A stretch of DNA of 64,000 bases from Acidobacteriota bacterium (lineage in GTDB: Bacteria > Acidobacteriota > Blastocatellia > RBC074). Location of the stretch: NCBI GenBank assembly GCA_016196035.1, contig JACPYM010000125.1, positions 1-64,000 on the forward strand, written 5' to 3'. Positions within the stretch are counted from its first letter, which is position 1; every line of letters begins with the position of its first letter. Position numbers and translations under genes: made by a program. Positions 37,737-46,277 of the stretch are shown piece after piece. The notes beneath the pieces are model-generated. The model was not told the DNA's origin, did not search any database, and saw only the letters and a program-made list of their open reading frames with translations.

Positions 37737-39035
37737 GTGACATTCACTCTTGCCGAACAAATCCTGCTCAGTGCTTTGCTGCCAACCGAGGCGAGCCACG
37801 GCCGTTTGCGCCAACTCATGCAAACCGGCGTGAATGGGCAAGCGGTGGACTGGCTGGCGCTGGTCGCGCGCGCCGAAGCCGTTTACCTCGCGCCCTTATT
37901 GCGGTTCAATCTGGCACGCGGTGGTTGTTTGCCGCATCTGCCCGCCGCCGCCCAACACCAACTCGAACAAAGCAGCCAGACCTGGGCGGCGCGCCACATG
38001 GCGTATGTGCACGAAGCCGAGCGGTTGTGCACTGCCTTGGCTGCCGCCGGGATCGTGGCGTTTCCGCTCAAAGGCGCGGCGTTGATGCTGGGCGCTTACT
38101 ATCCGCAAGCCGGCTTGCGCCCTGCCGTTGATCTTGATTTGCTGGTTGATCCCGCGCGCATCACCGAGGCCGAAGCGGTCGCGGCAGCTTGCGGCTACGC
38201 CCTTGAACCGGGCCGCACCAAAGCCCGCCCGCGCCAACGGCTGCCGAATGAACTCAATCACGCGGCTCCGCGACGCGGCGCAAACGGGTTGTTGCTGGAA
38301 TTGCATACGCGCGCCTTTCACGCGGTGCGCGTCGGGCGCGATTTTGGGTTTGCTGAAATGTGTGAGCTTGGCCGTATCCGGAGCGGTAGCGACCAGGTGA
38401 GCTTTAACGCGGGGATTGATTCACCAGCAACCAACCCGGTTGCTACCGCTCCCGGTACCGCCTCAACTCCCTGCGCCCCCGCCGCGTTGGCCTTGCATCT
38501 GGTGCATCACACGCTGGTGGATTTGCAAAGCACGCACGCCATCCTGCGCACGCTGGCCGATCTGCATTTCATCCTGACGCGGGATGGCGCAATTGCCAAG
38601 CAGTTGCGTGCCTGGGCGGCTGAATACGGCTTTCGCGGGGCGGTTGAAGCAGCCTTGCAGGCAGAGCGCTTGCTGGCAGTCAGCGATTTGCGGGGGCTGA
38701 AATATGTCGGAGAACGCACCGACGATTGCACGCTCTTGTTGAAAACGGCCTTGGACGAACGCCCTCAAGGATTGGCCGCTGCCGCGCGGTTGCTTGAGTA
38801 TCTGGATTTTTCGCATGCGCCTTTGCGCAAGCTAGGCAATCTGGGCGCGCTGCTGTTAACCAATCGTGAGCATTTGGCGCAGCAGTATGAAGGGCAGGGA
38901 ACGTTGCTGTGGCGTTATGTACAACGGCCTTTTGTGTTGTTGGGCAAGTTCCCTTGGTCAAGTTTGCGGCCTGCCAATCTGTGGCGAGTCTGGCGTTGGC
39001 GGAAGCTGACGGAAGCCAGCCGGACTGAAGCCTGA
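37737..39035 (+). CDS. Nucleotidyltransferase-family protein (NTP_transf_5-like)
   Basis: This is a 432-residue cytoplasmic protein. The core 'FPLKGAALMLGAYYPQAGLRPAVDLDLLVDP' (in pieces) has the KG...R...DxDxLV pattern of the uncharacterised NTP_transf_5 group, often linked to polysaccharide or modified-peptide biosynthesis. A second conserved block is LLLELHTRAFH. A GC-rich palindrome is inserted in frame at 38374-38459, giving the odd stretch GRIRSGSDQVSFNAGIDS. The start is a GTG at 37737 without a clear Shine-Dalgarno. The function of the family is not established; nucleotide or phosphate transfer onto a small acceptor is inferred from fold. Confidence 0.78.
   Translation: MTFTLAEQILLSALLPTEASHGRLRQLMQTGVNGQAVDWLALVARAEAVYLAPLLRFNLARGGCLPHLPAAAQHQLEQSSQTWAARHMAYVHEAERLCTALAAAGIVAFPLKGAALMLGAYYPQAGLRPAVDLDLLVDPARITEAEAVAAACGYALEPGRTKARPRQRLPNELNHAAPRRGANGLLLELHTRAFHAVRVGRDFGFAEMCELGRIRSGSDQVSFNAGIDSPATNPVATAPGTASTPCAPAALALHLVHHTLVDLQSTHAILRTLADLHFILTRDGAIAKQLRAWAAEYGFRGAVEAALQAERLLAVSDLRGLKYVGERTDDCTLLLKTALDERPQGLAAAARLLEYLDFSHAPLRKLGNLGALLLTNREHLAQQYEGQGTLLWRYVQRPFVLLGKFPWSSLRPANLWRVWRWRKLTEASRTEA
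38374..38459. repeat. Palindromic repeat, family D copy 1 (inside coding sequence)
   Basis: Imperfect arms: GTATCCGGAGCGGTAGCGAC at 38374-38393 and its mirrored GGTTGCTACCGCTCCCGGTA at 38438-38457. The 15-mer GGAGCGGTAGCGACC is identical in copy 2 inside lolA. The insertion keeps the reading frame of the nucleotidyltransferase. Confidence 0.8.
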
Positions 39036-39043
39036 CTTCGGCA

Positions 39044-40414
39044 TTACTCCTCGCCTTCTTCCCGATACAACTTCAATTTGTTGTGCAATGTTTTCAAGCT
39101 GATTTGCAACAACTCGGCGGCGCGCGTCTTGTTGTTGTTGGTCTTGATGAGTGTTTTGAGGATCAATTGGCGCTCGGCTTCTTCGAGCGGAATGCCGACG
39201 GGCAAGGTGATGGTGTCTTCGGCGCGCAGCGAGCGGCCATCGAAGAGTTGCGAAGAGAGATGATGCTTTTCGATGCGCTGGCCGTCGCAGATGATGACGG
39301 CGTGTTCGACCACGTTGCGCAATTCGCGCACATTGCCGGGCCAGGGATGACGCGCGAACACTTCGAGCACTTCGTGTGAAACCAACCGGGCGGGGCGTTG
39401 ATGCCGATCCGTGAGTTCCTTGACCATGTGTTGTACCAGCAGCGGAATGTCATCGCGGCGTTCGCGCAGGGCGGGCAGTTTCATGTGGATGACGTTCAGG
39501 CGATAGAGCAGGTCTTCGCGGAATTCGCCTTTGCGGACGGCTTCGAGCGGGTCTTTGTTGGTGGCGGCCAGCACGCGCACGTCCACCGGCGTTTCTTTGC
39601 TGCCACCCAGGCGGCGCACCTTGCGGTCTTCGAGCACGCGCAGCAGTTTGGCCTGCAACATCACGGGCATCTCGGCGATTTCGTCCAGAAAGAGCGTGCC
39701 GCCGTTGGCCAATTCAAAACAGCCGTCGCGCCGCGCTACTGCGCCGGTAAACGCGCCGCGCTCGTGGCCGAAGAGTTCTGATTCCATCAGCGATTCGGGG
39801 ATGGCCGAACAGTTGATCGGCACAAAGGGCCGGGTGGCGCGTGGGCTGAGCTGATGAATGGTTTGTGCGACGACTTCTTTGCCAGTGCCGGATTCGCCGG
39901 TGATCAGCACCGAGACGGACGAACTAGAGACCTGTTCGATGGTCGTATAAACCTGCCGCATCGCGTGCGAATTGCCGACCAGTTTGCCGAAGACGCCGTA
40001 TTCGCCCAGTTGCCGCCGCAGCCGCACGTTTTCCTGCTGCGTCGAAGACTGTTCGATGGCGCGTTGCAACACGACATTCAACTGCTTCGTGTTGATCGGC
40101 TTTTCAAAGTAATAGAACGCGCCTTCTTCTTTGACGGCGCGCACGGCGTCTTCGATGGTGCCCTGGCCCGTGAGCAGGATCACCGCCGTGGCCGGGTGTT
40201 CTTCGCGCAGCTTTTTGAGCAGGCCGAAGCCGTCCAGCCGTGGCATGAACACATCGGTAATCACGGCCTGCGGGTAAAATTCGCTGGCCATTTCGATGGC
40301 CTCCATGCCGTCGCCCGCCGCGCGCGTTTCATAGCCCCAGGCCGTCACGATTTCGCTCAAGCCGGTGCGGGCCGCCTGTTCATCATCAACGATCAAAACT
40401 CTTGCCTTATCCAT
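39044..40414 (-). CDS. NtrC-family sigma-54-dependent response regulator
   Basis: This is a 456-residue regulator with three domains. The receiver domain (1-120) has phospho-acceptor Asp54 ([12 protein letters not shown]) and Lys105. The AAA+ sigma-54 interaction domain (about 143-370) has Walker A GESGTGKE (173-180), GAFTGA (220-225), the loop that touches sigma-54, and Walker [13 protein letters not shown]-terminal Fis-type helix-turn-helix ([21 protein letters not shown]) completes it. All features needed for activity are present. It activates sigma-54 promoters on phosphorylation. No kinase is adjacent; the NtrB-like kinase at 11318 is a candidate partner. The start 40414 (MDKARV) was chosen by receiver-domain alignment, though no strong Shine-Dalgarno precedes it. 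Confidence 0.95.
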   Translation of the reverse strand: MDKARVLIVDDEQAARTGLSEIVTAWGYETRAAGDGMEAIEMASEFYPQAVITDVFMPRLDGFGLLKKLREEHPATAVILLTGQGTIEDAVRAVKEEGAFYYFEKPINTKQLNVVLQRAIEQSSTQQENVRLRRQLGEYGVFGKLVGNSHAMRQVYTTIEQVSSSSVSVLITGESGTGKEVVAQTIHQLSPRATRPFVPINCSAIPESLMESELFGHERGAFTGAVARRDGCFELANGGTLFLDEIAEMPVMLQAKLLRVLEDRKVRRLGGSKETPVDVRVLAATNKDPLEAVRKGEFREDLLYRLNVIHMKLPALRERRDDIPLLVQHMVKELTDRHQRPARLVSHEVLEVFARHPWPGNVRELRNVVEHAVIICDGQRIEKHHLSSQLFDGRSLRAEDTITLPVGIPLEEAERQLILKTLIKTNNNKTRAAELLQISLKTLHNKLKLYREEGEE

Positions 40415-40453
40415 AGGGCGTGCAGTGTAGCAACAGCGCGCCACCTTGCCAAT

Positions 40454-40574
40454 CCGGGTATGCAGCGCTTCCAGCGTGCAGGCGTGGCGGCAGGCGAAAT
40501 CATCCCGGAGGGTTTCCTTTCAACATCCATCCGTCCGATTTGATACGGCACGCTGGAAGCGCTGCGTACCCAGG
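40454..40574. repeat. Palindromic repeat, family A copy 2
   Basis: Arms at 40454-40479 and 40548-40574 share GCAGCGCTTCCAGCGTGC. The interior contains GGAGGGTTTCCTTTCAAC, matching copy 1 in reverse complement. It lies between the divergent ntrC-type gene and waaF-like gene and so may overlap their promoters. Confidence 0.87.
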
Positions 40575-40594
40575 ACAACCAGGTTTGAAAATTC

Positions 40595-41719
40595 ATGGTT
40601 CATCCGCAACAATCCGGCACCAATATGTTGCCCCAACAAAATGCACAATCCGCATGGCCGAAAAATATTTTGGTGCGCGGCACTAATTGGCTCGGCGATG
40701 CGATGATGACGACCCCGGCCTTGCGCCGTTTGCGGGCAGCTTTTCCGGCGGCGCGCCTGACCTTGCTGGCGACGCCGCGCACGACCGGCCTTTTTACGGA
40801 TTCCAGTCTGGTGGACAGCGTGCTGATCTATCATCGGCAGGAAGAAGGCGTGCAGGCCTTTTGGCAGATGACGCGGGTCTTGCGGGCGCATCAATTCGAC
40901 TTGGCGCTGCTGTTTCAAAATGCCTTTGAAGCGGCCTTACTGGCGAAGCTGGGTGAGATTCCGTTGCGGTTGGGGTATGCCGCGCAAGGTCGCAGCCTGT
41001 TGCTGACGCATCGTTTGAAACGCGGCCAGCAACATCGTAATCGCCATCAGGTGCACGATTATCTTGACCTCGTAAAGTTAGCCGAACGCGTTTGCCTTGG
41101 ACAATCCGCCGCGCCGTTGACCGCGCCTGACCTCTTGCCAAAACTCAACGCCAGTATTGACCAAATGCAGGAAGCCGAAGTGCTGTTGCGGCAGCAGGGA
41201 ATCGAAGTGCAGCAGCCGCACGCCAAGCCGCTCATCGCCCTCAATGCCGGCGCGACCAACAGCCGCGCCAAATGCTGGCCCGAAGACCGCTTTGCCACCC
41301 TGGCCGATTTGTTTAGCACGCGGTTGCAAGCCCAGATCGTTTTCATCGGCGCGCCGTCCGAACGCGAAAATGCCGCGCGCGTGCTGGCCCAAATGCAAAC
41401 GCGGGCAGCCTTGAATCTGGCGGGTGAAACCAGTCTGAGCCAGTTAATCGGTTTGCTGGCGCGCTGTGATTTGCTGGTCAGCAACGACACCGGCCCGGCG
41501 CACATCGCGGCGGCCCTGGGCCGTCCCACGCTGACGCTGTTTGGCCCGACCAATGAATTTGAGACGGCGCCGACGGGCGAACGCGCCGCTTTGTTGCGGG
41601 TTGACGGCATTGAATGTGCGCGTTGCATGCACCGCGTTTGCCCGATTGATCATCGGTGTATGACGCGCTTGGAAGTTGGGGCCGTGGCTGAACGTGCGTT
41701 GCAATTGTTGCGGGTCTGA
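40595..41719 (+). CDS. waaF: ADP-heptose:LPS heptosyltransferase II-like (glycosyltransferase family 9)
   Basis: This is a 374-residue GT9 enzyme. The N-terminal motif 'ILVRGTNWLGDAMMTTPALRRLRAAFP' (in pieces) is the WaaF signature. The sugar-nucleotide-binding part has LNAGATNSRAKCWPEDRFA and 'LLVSNDTGPAHIAAALGRPTLTLFGPT' in pieces. A C-terminal Cys cluster (ECARCMHRVCPIDHRCM) is common in these enzymes. It transfers heptose to the lipopolysaccharide inner core at the inner membrane, implying a diderm with LPS. ATGs at 40595 and 40625 are both possible starts; the first is reported. The upstream region carries repeat A2. Confidence 0.9.
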   Translation: MVHPQQSGTNMLPQQNAQSAWPKNILVRGTNWLGDAMMTTPALRRLRAAFPAARLTLLATPRTTGLFTDSSLVDSVLIYHRQEEGVQAFWQMTRVLRAHQFDLALLFQNAFEAALLAKLGEIPLRLGYAAQGRSLLLTHRLKRGQQHRNRHQVHDYLDLVKLAERVCLGQSAAPLTAPDLLPKLNASIDQMQEAEVLLRQQGIEVQQPHAKPLIALNAGATNSRAKCWPEDRFATLADLFSTRLQAQIVFIGAPSERENAARVLAQMQTRAALNLAGETSLSQLIGLLARCDLLVSNDTGPAHIAAALGRPTLTLFGPTNEFETAPTGERAALLRVDGIECARCMHRVCPIDHRCMTRLEVGAVAERALQLLRV

Positions 41720-41727
41720 ACCCTGGA

Positions 41728-43767
41728 TCAATCGCTTTCCGGCGGTTTGAGTTTGCCCGTTCCAAAGCTGTCGAAGTTGAATTCGCCCGAACGGAATTTA
41801 ACTTCTCCCGAAGGATATTTCAGGCTGCCGCTGGGGAACTTGAGATCGCCGGAGGGCACCTTGAGGCCGCCGGACGGCAGCCGCAGATCGCCGGAGGGCA
41901 TCTTTAAGCCGCCCGTGGGCAAGCCCAGACGCCCGGAGTTCGTGCGCAATTCGCCCGTCGCGATCTTACGGCTAATCTCCTCAGTCATGGTCAGCGGGAA
42001 GATTTCCATCAGCCATTGCCGCAAGTCCGGCACGGGCCAGTTGACGGCCCAATCGCAAACGCCGCGGCTGCCCTGATCGCCCTTGGCGCATTCGCTGGCG
42101 AAATGATGCAGCGTTTCCAGCGCGGCTTGCGCTTCGGGCGTGACGTCAATCCAAGTCGCGCCCTTTTCGATGATCTCTTCGCGTAATTTGCGCGGCGTGC
42201 GCGACATCGGGCCGAAAGTGCGGCGGCTGTCGCGTGTCAGCACCAATTCATAGGTGCGGTGGCCGTAAAAGCGTTCGAGAATGCGCTGGATTCTTTTGGT
42301 GTAACTCGGCAGGTGCGTGTGATTGACCAGCGTGATGTGCACGTTGTATTCCGAGCCTTCGAAGAGTAAATCAACATCGCGCGGCAATTCATCGCTGCGC
42401 AAGCGCCATTCGGGGCGCGCATAGCCGATCAACGAAGCCAGACAGCGTGGGATGCGTTCGTCGAAGCAGTCGTCTTCGCGCATGTCCGGCAAGAGTTTGT
42501 CGTATTGCGCTTGCCAGATTTTTTTGAACTGCTCGTGTTGGGCCGGCGGCAAATGGCCCGAACCGAGTTGGCCCGAGTTACGCACCGCCTGCAACGCGCC
42601 AGAGGTACCCACGGGCCGCGATTGCTCGTAAAGCAGCGCGCAATGTGCAAACAATTCGCGCGCCTGGTACCCGATGACGGTCAGAATGTCGGATTCATCC
42701 AGCGGCCAGAATTGGTCGCGCCGCTCTTCGCGCAAACGCGCCAGGGCGGGCACGGAATTGAGCCGCAAGGTGATCAAATGCTGCGCCTCGCGCCAGGTCA
42801 GGGGTGCCAACCAAACTTCGTTTAATTCACATTCGTGACCGGCCTCGAGCTTGCGCAAGACTTTGCGCAAGGGATCACGGTATTGCGACTGGGTGCTGGT
42901 GATGAACAGGGTGCAACGCGCCGCCTGCCGCAACTCTTCGTAAATCCGCAGGAAGTTTTCCAACCCCGCCGTGTCTTCCGGGTGGGTTTGCAGCGTTTCA
43001 ACCTGATCGAAACAGATGACAAAAGGCAGTTGCGGCGTGACCAATAAAAGCAGGCCCAGCACCACGGCGCGCGCGTGTTCTTCCAGCGCTGCTTCTTCGG
43101 TCGGCAAGGGTTTGAGATTTAATTGATCCAGCACGAGCGGGTGCAGGGCTTCGCCGCGTAACCAGGCGCAGGCGGTGCGGTCGTTGAAACCCAACAACAG
43201 ATTGCGCAACACGAGGCGCATGTCGTTGCCGATGCGGGAATCGGGATCAATCGCTTCAAAAATTTCCTCGAAGTATTTGAAGAAGGCGGTGATGCTGCGC
43301 GCGTCCTTGCGCATGTGCTCCAGCCATTCGCGCCCTTCGCCTTCGACCAGGCCGTAATGCGTGAGACGGCACAGCAAGAGCCGTTCGAGTTGTGTCAAGC
43401 CGCTCGGCGTCGGGCGCAAAAAATCGTTGACCAGGCAAATTTGCAACTGCCGCCAACTCAGTTTCGGCAGGCTTTGCAAATTTACGGCCAGCAGCGTCCA
43501 GCCTTCCGCCGCCGTAAAATCATTGTCAGCGTTGGCCTGTTCAAAGCGGGTCAGCATGCGCGCCAACAGATGCGACTTGCCGTTGCCCGCTTCGCCATAG
43601 AGCAGCAGCGAACTCGTCTGGCTTTCGGCGCGCAATTGGGCGAAGGCGAGGCAGCAATTTTCAAACGAGATTTGATGCAAGGACGGATGATCCACCTCCG
43701 GCGGTTGCCAGAGGTCGTCAATCGTCCGTTGCCGGAACGGATTTGGGAGGGTGGCGCGGACAGACAT
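41728..43767 (-). CDS. AAA-type ATPase with C-terminal heptapeptide-repeat tail
   Basis: This is a 679-residue protein. Walker A is GEAGNGKS (58-65), Walker B 'PFVICFDQVETL', and a sensor-like ITSTQ follows in 'RCTLFITSTQSQYRD'. The middle is mostly helical and unlike standard families. The final about 60 residues form about eight tandem heptads of the type G-G/D-L-K/R-x-P-S (SGGLKVPSGDLKFPSGSLKY), which may form a beta-solenoid or an extended scaffold. The start at 43767 fits the ATPase domain; the frame extends to 43905. It is transcribed divergently from lolA. Family and substrate are unknown; a STAND- or ORC-like P-loop switch is one possibility (inference). Confidence 0.8.
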   Translation of the reverse strand: MSVRATLPNPFRQRTIDDLWQPPEVDHPSLHQISFENCCLAFAQLRAESQTSSLLLYGEAGNGKSHLLARMLTRFEQANADNDFTAAEGWTLLAVNLQSLPKLSWRQLQICLVNDFLRPTPSGLTQLERLLLCRLTHYGLVEGEGREWLEHMRKDARSITAFFKYFEEIFEAIDPDSRIGNDMRLVLRNLLLGFNDRTACAWLRGEALHPLVLDQLNLKPLPTEEAALEEHARAVVLGLLLLVTPQLPFVICFDQVETLQTHPEDTAGLENFLRIYEELRQAARCTLFITSTQSQYRDPLRKVLRKLEAGHECELNEVWLAPLTWREAQHLITLRLNSVPALARLREERRDQFWPLDESDILTVIGYQARELFAHCALLYEQSRPVGTSGALQAVRNSGQLGSGHLPPAQHEQFKKIWQAQYDKLLPDMREDDCFDERIPRCLASLIGYARPEWRLRSDELPRDVDLLFEGSEYNVHITLVNHTHLPSYTKRIQRILERFYGHRTYELVLTRDSRRTFGPMSRTPRKLREEIIEKGATWIDVTPEAQAALETLHHFASECAKGDQGSRGVCDWAVNWPVPDLRQWLMEIFPLTMTEEISRKIATGELRTNSGRLGLPTGGLKMPSGDLRLPSGGLKVPSGDLKFPSGSLKYPSGEVKFRSGEFNFDSFGTGKLKPPESD

Positions 43768-43861
43768 AAAACCATGCTCAGGGGACGCGGAAAGATAGAA
43801 TTGCTCGTGGGATGGAGTTACTGCGGCGTGTCTAGGTTCGGTGTAGGATGCGGGCGGAGTG

Positions 43862-43867
43862 TATAAT
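43862..43867 (+). promoter_or_regulatory. Candidate -10 (TATAAT) for a leaderless lolA transcript
   Basis: A perfect TATAAT ends 7 nt before the ATG at 43875, so transcription from it would begin at or next to the start codon. No matching -35 at the usual distance is seen, and no Shine-Dalgarno precedes the ATG, which fits a leaderless message. Confidence 0.4.
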
Positions 43868-43874
43868 CGGCGCA

Positions 43875-44636
43875 ATGATGAGTCAATCCAGAATTTTGCT
43901 GACAACGATTAGTTTTGCGTGGTTGGTGTTGAGCGGCGTGGTGCAGTGCGGTACGGGGAGCGGTAGCGACCCGATGCTGCTGCGTCGCCCACACTTGGAA
44001 TTACCAGGTCGCTACCGCTCCCCGTACCGCAACGTGGGCGCGCCGCTCCAAGCCGACGATCTGGCCGCGTTGGTCAACGCTTTGCAAACCAAGTATGACC
44101 GCCTGACCTCGCTGGCCGCCGATTTCACTCAGGTCTACAACGCGCGCGGCGAACGCACGCGGCGCGAGAGCGGCACGCTGCTCTTAAAAAAGCCGGGCCG
44201 CATGCGCTGGGATTACACGACGCCCGAACGCAAACAATTCATCAGCGACGGCAAATGGCTGTATGAATACGTCGAGTCCGAAAAGCTGGCGACCCGCAGC
44301 GCTGTGCGCGAGTCTGACGATTTGCGCGCGCCCTTCGCCTTCCTGCTCGGACGCGGCAAGTTGCGCCGCGATTTCCAGCGCATCGAATTCGCCAGCGAAG
44401 CGCCCACCAAAGCCGGCAATCGCGTCTTGCGCCTAGTGCCCAAACGTACACAGGATTTCCGCGAATTACTGGTCGAAGTCGAACCCGGCAGCTTGCAACT
44501 GGCGCGCCTGGTGCTCATTGATCGCAATTTGGCGCGCTCTGATTTCCTCTTCAGCAACATGCGCGAAAACGCCCCGGCCAGCGAAGCGCAGTTCGCGTTC
44601 AAAGCGCCCGCCGGTGTGAAAGTGGTGGAGCAATGA
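43875..44636 (+). CDS. lolA: Outer-membrane lipoprotein carrier protein LolA
   Basis: This is a 253-residue periplasmic chaperone that carries lipoproteins to the outer membrane. The signal sequence (residues about 5-25) precedes the LolA core: 'LVNALQTKYDRLTSLAADFTQVY', 'SGTLLLKKPGRMRWDYTTPERKQFISDGKWLYEY' (in pieces), and 'FAFLLGRGKL'. A 24-bp palindrome (43948-44030) inserts about 28 codons right after the signal peptide (SGSDPMLLRRPHLELPGRYRS), in frame. Start options are ATG 43875 or 43878. It overlaps the next gene by 4 bases (ATGA). Combined with the WaaF-like gene, it indicates a diderm envelope. Confidence 0.9.
   Translation: MMSQSRILLTTISFAWLVLSGVVQCGTGSGSDPMLLRRPHLELPGRYRSPYRNVGAPLQADDLAALVNALQTKYDRLTSLAADFTQVYNARGERTRRESGTLLLKKPGRMRWDYTTPERKQFISDGKWLYEYVESEKLATRSAVRESDDLRAPFAFLLGRGKLRRDFQRIEFASEAPTKAGNRVLRLVPKRTQDFRELLVEVEPGSLQLARLVLIDRNLARSDFLFSNMRENAPASEAQFAFKAPAGVKVVEQ
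43948..44030. repeat. Palindromic repeat, family D copy 2 (inside lolA)
   Basis: Perfect 24-bp arms at 43948-43971 and 44007-44030 (core ACGGGGAGCGGTAGCGACC). The shared 15-mer GGAGCGGTAGCGACC matches copy 1 in the nucleotidyltransferase gene. The segment lies between the signal peptide and the mature LolA fold, where an insert is probably harmless. Confidence 0.87.
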
Positions 44637-45307
44637 GCGCACCCTTGCTTGACCGGGCGCGCCTGCACATCTTTACCGATTTCGACGGCACGATTACCGA
44701 ACAGGACACGCTGGTTTTTCTGGCGACACGGCTGGGTGGCGGGCCTGAAATGGTGCAGGCCATCGGGCGCTTGCTTAGAACCCACGAAATCACCCTGCGC
44801 GAAGCCATCGCCGCCGAAATGCGCAGCGTCCGCGTGCCTTATGCCGAAGCCGAAAGACTGCTACGCGCCGAAGTGCAACTCGATCCGCACTTCAAACCTT
44901 TTGCACACTGGTGCGCCGCGCAACGGTTGCCGCTGACCATCTTGAGCGCAGGCTTTTATCAAAACATCCACTTGTTTTTGTCGCGCGACGAATTCCCGCA
45001 CATAGAAATTCTGGCGAACGAGTTGCAACCCAACGAGCGCACCGGCTGGCAATGCATCTTCCGCGATAATTCGGATGACGGCCATGACAAAGCCCAGGCA
45101 TTGCGCGCCGCGCGCCAACGTGGACAATATACCGTCTTCATCGGCGACGGCCTTTCGGATCGGCGCGCCGCCGAGGCTGCCGATGAAGTCTTCGCCAAAC
45201 CTGCGCTGGCCGAACATTGCCGCGCGCAGGGCATCGCCTGTCACGAATACCAAACTTTTGCCGAAGTCTGGGCGCAGTTACGCGGCAGGTTTGAGACCGA
45301 ACGTTAA
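44633..45307 (+). CDS. HAD-family phosphatase (MtnX/phosphoserine-phosphatase-like)
   Basis: This is a 224-residue haloacid-dehalogenase phosphatase. Motif I is DFDGTIT (Asp16 nucleophile, Asp18). Motif II is within TILSAGF. Motif III/IV is 'VFIGDGLSDRRAAEAADEVFA' (in pieces). This layout resembles MtnX (methionine salvage) and phosphoserine-phosphatase-like proteins; the substrate is not determinable. It starts with a 4-base overlap on lolA, so the two are translationally coupled. Followed by the nested palindrome G. Confidence 0.88.
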   Translation: MSAPLLDRARLHIFTDFDGTITEQDTLVFLATRLGGGPEMVQAIGRLLRTHEITLREAIAAEMRSVRVPYAEAERLLRAEVQLDPHFKPFAHWCAAQRLPLTILSAGFYQNIHLFLSRDEFPHIEILANELQPNERTGWQCIFRDNSDDGHDKAQALRAARQRGQYTVFIGDGLSDRRAAEAADEVFAKPALAEHCRAQGIACHEYQTFAEVWAQLRGRFETER

Positions 45308-45310
45308 TCG

Positions 45311-45529
45311 GCCACAGAGTCACCGAGACACAGAGGAAGAACTGCTAGTTGTTTGATAACCACGAAGCAACGAAGACCGCGAAGAAGATGAGAAGAAGGA
45401 AAAGAGGCCGCTGATGATAGCTCTCCGTCCTTCTTCGCGGTCTTCGTTGCTTCGTGGTTATAAGACTTTGGCAAAGGACTTTTTCAGACCGCTTAAAAAT
45501 AAAACTCTGTGCCTCCGTGACTCTGTGGC
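45311..45529. repeat. Nested double palindrome (element G)
   Basis: Outer arms GCCACAGAGTCACCGAGACA (45311-45330, extending to 45335) pair with 45505-45529 with two mismatches. A perfect inner 30-bp palindrome (45358-45387 with 45430-45459; core ACCACGAAGCAACGAAGACC) sits inside. It begins 4 nt after the HAD gene stop and ends just before the J-domain gene. The same ACCACGAAGCAA-type arm occurs alone near 26606. Confidence 0.9.
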
Positions 45530-45548
45530 GAATTCTTGAGAGTTACGC

Positions 45549-46277
45549 ATGGCTGAATTGATCTTGAGCAACGGCTCTGACCAGCGCGAGATTGCGCGCA
45601 AGCGGGCTGAACTGAAAGAACTCGAGGCGCGGCTGGCGGAAGCCGAGCCGCAACTGGCGACCTTGCAAAGCCTGATGCGTGTGTTTGAGACGCGCTACCT
45701 GCAAATCATCGGCGCGCGTTATGACGAACTGGCCGAGATCGAAATCGAGATCGCCAAGCTGCAAGGCTTACTGCCAGACGAAGACCTGCTCGACGGCGAG
45801 TCGCTGGCTGATGACGAAGTCGGTTGCGGCCAAAACCGCTTTCACGCTGACAAACTCAAAAAGCTTTACCGCGAAGTCGCGCGCAAGTTTCATCCCGATC
45901 TGGCCGATGACGAATCCGACCGCTTGCACTGCCATCAACTCATGATCGAAGCCAATCGCGCCTACGAAACGGGCGCGCACGCAACGCTCGAAGCCATTCT
46001 GGAAGCGGGCCAAGCCGTCGAAGCGTGCGCCACCGGTTCACCCGAATTGATCTGGCTGATGCGCCGGGTGGCCGAAACCAAAGAACAAGTCTCGAAGCTG
46101 GAGATGGAAATCGCCGCGCTCACTTCGTCAGAGCTGTACCGCTTGAAACTGCGCGTCGAAAATGCGGATGCGATGGGCGCGGATCTGTTCATGGATTTGC
46201 TCGCCCAAGTGGATCGGCAAATTCGCAAGGCGCGCAACCGGCTGGAAGCGTTGCAAGGCGTGATGCTGACGGCATGA
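45549..46277 (+). CDS. J-domain (DnaJ-like) protein with coiled coils
   Basis: This is a 242-residue cytoplasmic protein. Residues about 10-75 are a coiled coil (RKRAELKELEARLAEAEPQ). A J-domain follows (about 98-150), including 'LKKLYREVARKFHPDLADDE' with the essential HPD at 115-117. A second helical/coiled part ends the protein (TKEQVSKLEMEIAALTSSEL). J-domains stimulate DnaK ATPase; this one lacks the Gly/Phe and zinc domains, so it is a targeted co-chaperone rather than a canonical DnaJ. Repeat A3 begins at the first base after the stop. Confidence 0.88.
   Translation: MAELILSNGSDQREIARKRAELKELEARLAEAEPQLATLQSLMRVFETRYLQIIGARYDELAEIEIEIAKLQGLLPDEDLLDGESLADDEVGCGQNRFHADKLKKLYREVARKFHPDLADDESDRLHCHQLMIEANRAYETGAHATLEAILEAGQAVEACATGSPELIWLMRRVAETKEQVSKLEMEIAALTSSELYRLKLRVENADAMGADLFMDLLAQVDRQIRKARNRLEALQGVMLTA

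Noticed and set aside
41740-41960. Tandem DNA repeats resembling a CRISPR array
   Set aside because: The period is 21 bases with no spacers; it encodes the heptapeptide tail of the ATPase.
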